A stretch of DNA of 64,000 bases from assembly GCF_040834005.1 (NCBI RefSeq), contig NZ_CP162129.1, forward strand, positions 2,752,001 through 2,816,000. Reading direction: 5' to 3'. The translations under genes and the position numbers were made by a program. The stretch is from Paenibacillus sp. PL2-23. Its GTDB lineage: Bacteria > Bacillota > Bacilli > Paenibacillales > Paenibacillaceae. The notes beneath the pieces are model-generated. The model saw only the letters and a program-made list of their open reading frames with translations. It made no database searches and was not told the DNA's origin. Shown one piece after another: positions 60,508 through 64,000 of the stretch (position 1 is its first letter; each line of letters starts with the position of its first letter).

Positions 60508-62976
60508 ATGGCTGAACAACGAGCTAGAAAAACGGCAGCAAAACCGCGCAAGAAAAAGAAGCGCGTATCGGGCAAGGCTTTGTTTTACGGGTTGTTTTTC
60601 ACTATTGTTATCGGAATCGTATGCGGTATTATCGGCTATTTGCTCATTATATTGAATGGGGAACGGCTCCTGGAGGAGCACGGCGGCAAGCTGGAGTTCG
60701 GCGAGGCGTCCATTATTTATGACGCGAACGGCGAAGAAATATCCCGCCTATACCTTGCGACCGACCATCGAGAGGTTGCCGAATTCTCTGAAATTCCGGA
60801 AATTATGAGACAAGCGATCGTCGCGACGGAGGATGAGCGGTTCTACGACCATTCCGGTCTCGATTTCTGGGCGATCGGACGAGCGGTCGTCAAGGACGTG
60901 ATGGCGCGCAGCGCTGTCGAGGGCGGAAGCACGATTACGCAGCAGCTGGCCAAAAACGTGTTCCTGACCGCGGACAAAACGTTTTTCCGCAAGGCGACGG
61001 AAGCATCCATCGCGGTTGCTCTGGAGCAGCAGATGACGAAGGATGAAATATTGACGATGTATTTGAACCGTATTTATTTCGGCAAAGGTATATCGGGCGT
61101 CAAATCAGCGGCGCAATTTTATTTTGGCGTTGAGCTACAGGATTTGGAGCTGTGGCAGGCGGCGACGCTCGCGGCGATGCCGAAGGCGCCGAACCGCTAT
61201 AACCCTATTAATGATCCCGATGCGTCAATGAACCGTAGAGCGGTCGTGCTGAGCCTGATGCATAAGAACGGATATATTACCGAACAGGAAATGCTGGAAG
61301 CGAAAGCGGTCGTGTATGAGCCGCCGGCGAATCAGGAGGAGATGAAATCGGGCTCCTACCACGCCTTTGTTGACTTTGTGCTAGAGGAAGCCATGAGCAT
61401 CACGAACATGAAGGAAGATGAGCTTCGCGTCAGCGGCCTGCATATCTATACAACGCTCAATCCCCAAGCGCAGAGAGCGATGGATGAGCAGTTCGCGAAT
61501 GACGACAACTTCGAGAAGAGTGTGGACGATCAGATCGTGCAGAGCTCCATGATCATCATTGATCATCGGAACGGGGAAATCAAAGCGCTCGCGGGCGGCC
61601 GAGATTATGAGATGCGAGGCTGGAATCGCGTCGACAAGCTGCGTCAGCCTGGCTCCGCCATCAAGCCTATTGTCGCTTATGGACCGGCGCTGGAGACAGG
61701 AGAATATTTCCCTTGGTCCACGCTGAAGAATGACAAGGAGTGCTTCTCCAATTATTGTCCGTCCGATGCCTGGGGCGCGGTGCCGGTGACGATGACGCAA
61801 GCGATGAAGGAGTCGCGCAACCTCGCGGCGGTATGGATGCTCAATGAGGTCGGCATCAAAAACGCGGCGGCGTTCGCCGAGAAGCTCGGCATCCAGCTGG
61901 AGGCGGACGATCGGAATTTGGCGATGGCGCTTGGCGGCTTGACTAAAGGCGCGTCTCCGCTGCAGATGGCAGCCGCCTACAGCGTAATGGCGAATGACGG
62001 CAAATCGGTTGACCCCCATACCATTACGCGGATTACGGGCAAAAGCTACAGCTATGAATACAAAGCTCCGGCATCCAAGCAGCTGATGTCGCCGGAGACC
62101 GCTTTTTATTTGACAGAGATGATGCAGACGGTGGTCGCCAAGGGAGGCACGGGCGCGCGCGCCGCGATTGATCGTCCAGTTGCGGGCAAAACAGGTACCA
62201 CCCAGCACGGCATTCCGGGCTACAAGGGCGACGGGATTAAGGACGCCTGGTTTGTGGGCTACACCGCGGAGTGGACAGCAGCCGTCTGGATGGGATACGA
62301 TAAGACGGACAAGAACCATATTTTGCAAAAGGGCGGAGGTCAGTCCGCTGCTGCATTGTTCGCGAAGGTTATGGGTCCGGCGCTTCAAGGCGTCAAGAAA
62401 GAAAGCTTCGGTCGTCCCGAAGGGGCGAAGGAGGATAAGCCGCCGGCGACAATAGCCAATTTCAATGCTGTATTTGTGGAAGAAGAGGTTAAGGTTCAGC
62501 TGAGCTGGGACCCGCTGGAAGATGCTAATATGACCTACAAGGTGTATCGCAAGGAAAGCGGAGCCAGCGACTTTATTCATTTTGCCGATACACTTGAGCC
62601 TGGCATTGACGATATGTCCGTATTCCCTGGCGTCACTTACGATTATTATGTCGTTGCGTATGATGCCAAGACGGAGCAGACCAGTGAGCCGACTAACACG
62701 ATTACAGTGACCATTCCCGAGGTTGAGCTGCCGGATATTCCGATGGAGCCTGCTCCAACGGATTCCGGAGACAAGGGGGAGGAGCCCACTGACGACAATG
62801 AAGGCGAGCAGGGGGAAGGCGATGACGAGGTCGAGGAGACCGAAGCGCCTGCTGAGCCGACGCCAGTCGCGCCAAGCGGCGAGCCGGCAACGGAGACGCC
62901 TCAGGCGACGCCAACTCCTCTCTCGGAGGGGGCGGCCGGCAATGGACTTGGAGGCCTAGCGAACGGCGGCCAATAA
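60508..62976 (+). CDS. Class A penicillin-binding protein (transglycosylase/transpeptidase, PBP1A type)
   Basis: 822 residues from the ATG at 60508 (AGGAGGGAG upstream). Lys/Arg-rich cytoplasmic tail, membrane anchor (about 25-52), GT51 domain (ATEDERFYDHSGLDF, GGSTITQQLAKN), transpeptidase domain with Ser-x-x-Lys in RQPGSAIKPIV, SRN in KESRNLAAVWM, and KTGTTQ. Then an FN3-like domain (about 665-750) and an acidic Glu/Pro/Thr-rich tail of about 70 residues. Polymerises and crosslinks peptidoglycan outside the membrane. The tail and FN3 are additions common in Gram-positive PBP1. Confidence 0.95.
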   Translation: MAEQRARKTAAKPRKKKKRVSGKALFYGLFFTIVIGIVCGIIGYLLIILNGERLLEEHGGKLEFGEASIIYDANGEEISRLYLATDHREVAEFSEIPEIMRQAIVATEDERFYDHSGLDFWAIGRAVVKDVMARSAVEGGSTITQQLAKNVFLTADKTFFRKATEASIAVALEQQMTKDEILTMYLNRIYFGKGISGVKSAAQFYFGVELQDLELWQAATLAAMPKAPNRYNPINDPDASMNRRAVVLSLMHKNGYITEQEMLEAKAVVYEPPANQEEMKSGSYHAFVDFVLEEAMSITNMKEDELRVSGLHIYTTLNPQAQRAMDEQFANDDNFEKSVDDQIVQSSMIIIDHRNGEIKALAGGRDYEMRGWNRVDKLRQPGSAIKPIVAYGPALETGEYFPWSTLKNDKECFSNYCPSDAWGAVPVTMTQAMKESRNLAAVWMLNEVGIKNAAAFAEKLGIQLEADDRNLAMALGGLTKGASPLQMAAAYSVMANDGKSVDPHTITRITGKSYSYEYKAPASKQLMSPETAFYLTEMMQTVVAKGGTGARAAIDRPVAGKTGTTQHGIPGYKGDGIKDAWFVGYTAEWTAAVWMGYDKTDKNHILQKGGGQSAAALFAKVMGPALQGVKKESFGRPEGAKEDKPPATIANFNAVFVEEEVKVQLSWDPLEDANMTYKVYRKESGASDFIHFADTLEPGIDDMSVFPGVTYDYYVVAYDAKTEQTSEPTNTITVTIPEVELPDIPMEPAPTDSGDKGEEPTDDNEGEQGEGDDEVEETEAPAEPTPVAPSGEPATETPQATPTPLSEGAAGNGLGGLANGGQ

Positions 62977-63006
62977 TAGACGGGGTTCTGGAATGGGTGG
63001 TTGTAC

Positions 63007-63666
63007 ATGTCAATACGCAAGAAGGCGTCGCGCTTTCAAGCCCTTTGTTACGTTCTAATGGGGCTTGCCCTGCTGCTTGCCGGCTGCGGAGGCAACGACA
63101 AGGAGAAGACGGTCTCCGATGCAGCAGCGGGTGGAGAAGCTGGCAAAGTGATGAGCTGGAGCAGAATGCCGGAATTATCGATTGATCTGGACAAACATTA
63201 TGAAGCGATTGTGACGACAAGCAAAGGGGACTTCACGATCAGTCTTGATGCCGAGAACACGCCTGTGACGGTGAACAATTTTGTGTTTCTTGCCCAGGAG
63301 GGCTTTTATGACGGTCTAACGTTTCATTCCATTATCGAATCGTTTATGATTCAGACGGGCGACCCCAAAGGAAACGGCACGGGGAACGCGGGCTATCGGA
63401 TACCGGATGAGCTGGATGCTTTGGCGCGTTACGAGGAAGGTACAGTAGCCATGTTCAATACCGGCTCGCCTAATTCCGGGAGCAGTCAATTTTTTATATG
63501 CACCGGACCTGAAGCGTCCAATCTGAACCGCCAGCCCAATTATACAATCTTCGGCAAGGTGACTGCCGGCATGGAGGTTGTCCGCGCGATCGCGCAGACT
63601 CCTGTGAGCGGCGGCAAGCCGGAGGAGCGGGTTCTCATTGAGCGAATTACGATCAAGCTAAGCTGA
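63007..63666 (+). CDS. Cyclophilin-type peptidyl-prolyl isomerase lipoprotein
   Basis: 219 residues from the ATG at 63007 (GGGTGG about 9 bases upstream). Lipoprotein signal with lipobox LAGC (Cys about 27), a short linker, then a cyclophilin domain (about 60-219): FTISLDAENTPVTVNNFVFL, LTFHSIIESFMIQTGDPKGNGTG, TVAMFNTGSPNSGSSQFFICTG. Acts on exported proteins at the outer membrane face. It is 30 bases from the PBP gene and probably co-transcribed. Confidence 0.93.
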   Translation: MSIRKKASRFQALCYVLMGLALLLAGCGGNDKEKTVSDAAAGGEAGKVMSWSRMPELSIDLDKHYEAIVTTSKGDFTISLDAENTPVTVNNFVFLAQEGFYDGLTFHSIIESFMIQTGDPKGNGTGNAGYRIPDELDALARYEEGTVAMFNTGSPNSGSSQFFICTGPEASNLNRQPNYTIFGKVTAGMEVVRAIAQTPVSGGKPEERVLIERITIKLS

Positions 63667-63671
63667 CATCG

Positions 63672-63703
63672 AATGGCCGTCTCCTGCGAAGGGGACGGCC
63701 ATT
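63672..63703 (+). terminator. Terminator-like hairpin after the cyclophilin gene
   Basis: AATGGCCGTC (63672-63681) pairs with GACGGCCATT (63694-63703), with an inner TCC/GGG extension; the following T-run is weak (GTCCTGTTCTG). Confidence 0.6.
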
Positions 63704-63844
63704 GTCCTGTTCTGCAGCGGTCTCAGGAGCGGTATGGGACAAGGAGAGCTTCATTATTTTTGCAGCCGGGTGGAGATGGACGTTAAGATATGGTAATCTT
63801 TTTCTATAGGGGTTACCTAAATGAACGGAAAGGTACGTACCGAG

Positions 63845-64000
63845 ATGAAGAGAAAATTTTCTGATCGAGCCAATTGGCGCCGTATACTGCGGAGAAGCTA
63901 TTCCTGCCTGGCGTTGGACGGCGACGAGTTTCGCGGTCTGGTTACCTTCTATCGAATTCATGAGCTTCGGGAGCCGCTGTGGAAAGAATATGACGGACGC
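63845..64000 (+). CDS. 5' part of a DUF402-like gene cut by the window edge
   Basis: An open frame from the ATG at 63845 (AAAGG 11 bases upstream; an ATG at 63821 is in frame) runs off the right edge after 52 codons. It begins MKRKFSDRANWRRILRRSYS and includes FRGLVTFYRIHELREP. This N terminus resembles DUF402-family (putative nucleotide phosphatase-type) proteins of Bacilli, but too little is visible to be sure. Confidence 0.55.
   Translation, partial: MKRKFSDRANWRRILRRSYSCLALDGDEFRGLVTFYRIHELREPLWKEYDGR

Overview
The window looks like chromosome from a spore-forming Gram-positive bacterium of the Paenibacillaceae (most likely Paenibacillus). The evidence is a moderately G+C-rich Firmicute gene style (strong AGGAGG ribosome sites, frequent TTG/GTG starts), spore genes (cotE, a GerA/GerB/GerC receptor operon, a GerMN lipoprotein), an S-layer-homology protein, a Bacillus-type two-GTPase dynamin, and a mutS-mutL-miaA-hfq order. 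There is no rRNA, tRNA, CRISPR array, prophage or transposase. Assignments come from reading protein motifs and remembered family resemblance; no database search was run.

Layout. 1-3240: methionine-salvage genes mtnE (cut by the left edge) and mtnU around a small secreted protein, then a LysR regulator divergent from leuCD with an ATAG-N7-CTAT operator between them. 5571-9730: a cell-envelope group (AMIN/amidase_3 hydrolase, GerMN lipoprotein, SLH protein). 9891-14577: nth, a small unknown gene and the double dynamin dynA. 14886-18502: a heterodimeric ABC exporter. 18533-20083: purT behind a hairpin that covers its ribosome site, and a YqkE-like gene. 20246-24313: LysM/M14 peptidase, SGNH hydrolase and an ABC-2 transporter. 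24369-28814: parE-parC, met at its 3' end by a 55-codon convergent gene. 29130-31634 region: MarR regulator, CapA-like protein, RluA-type pseudouridine synthase and a methyltransferase.

32618-37324: a Fur-controlled heme monooxygenase (hmoA), a Lys-Asp repeat secreted protein, a 165-bp element with terminal inverted repeats, bacterial nitric oxide synthase in an operon with a serine hydrolase, and an APH-type kinase. 37439-41473: germination receptor operon with a fourth, very small membrane gene. 41542-47368: GH18 enzyme with six N-terminal repeats, several small conserved proteins and an M32 carboxypeptidase. 47520-51243: an SsuABC/NMT1-type importer joined to an aromatic-acid-exporter-like membrane protein. 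51381-53492: cotE behind a sporulation-type promoter, followed by a very G+C-rich amidoligase-fold enzyme. 53580-60359: mutS, mutL, RsmJ-like methyltransferase, miaA and hfq, mostly overlapping. 60508 to the end: class A penicillin-binding protein, cyclophilin lipoprotein and the start of a further gene.

Most of the window is ordinary core genome. The parts that merit a second look are the cotE-adjacent amidoligase, the purT leader hairpin, the inverted-repeat element beside nos, the repeat-rich GH18 protein and the tiny gene ending the ger operon. I did not find a clearly new multi-gene defence or mobile system.
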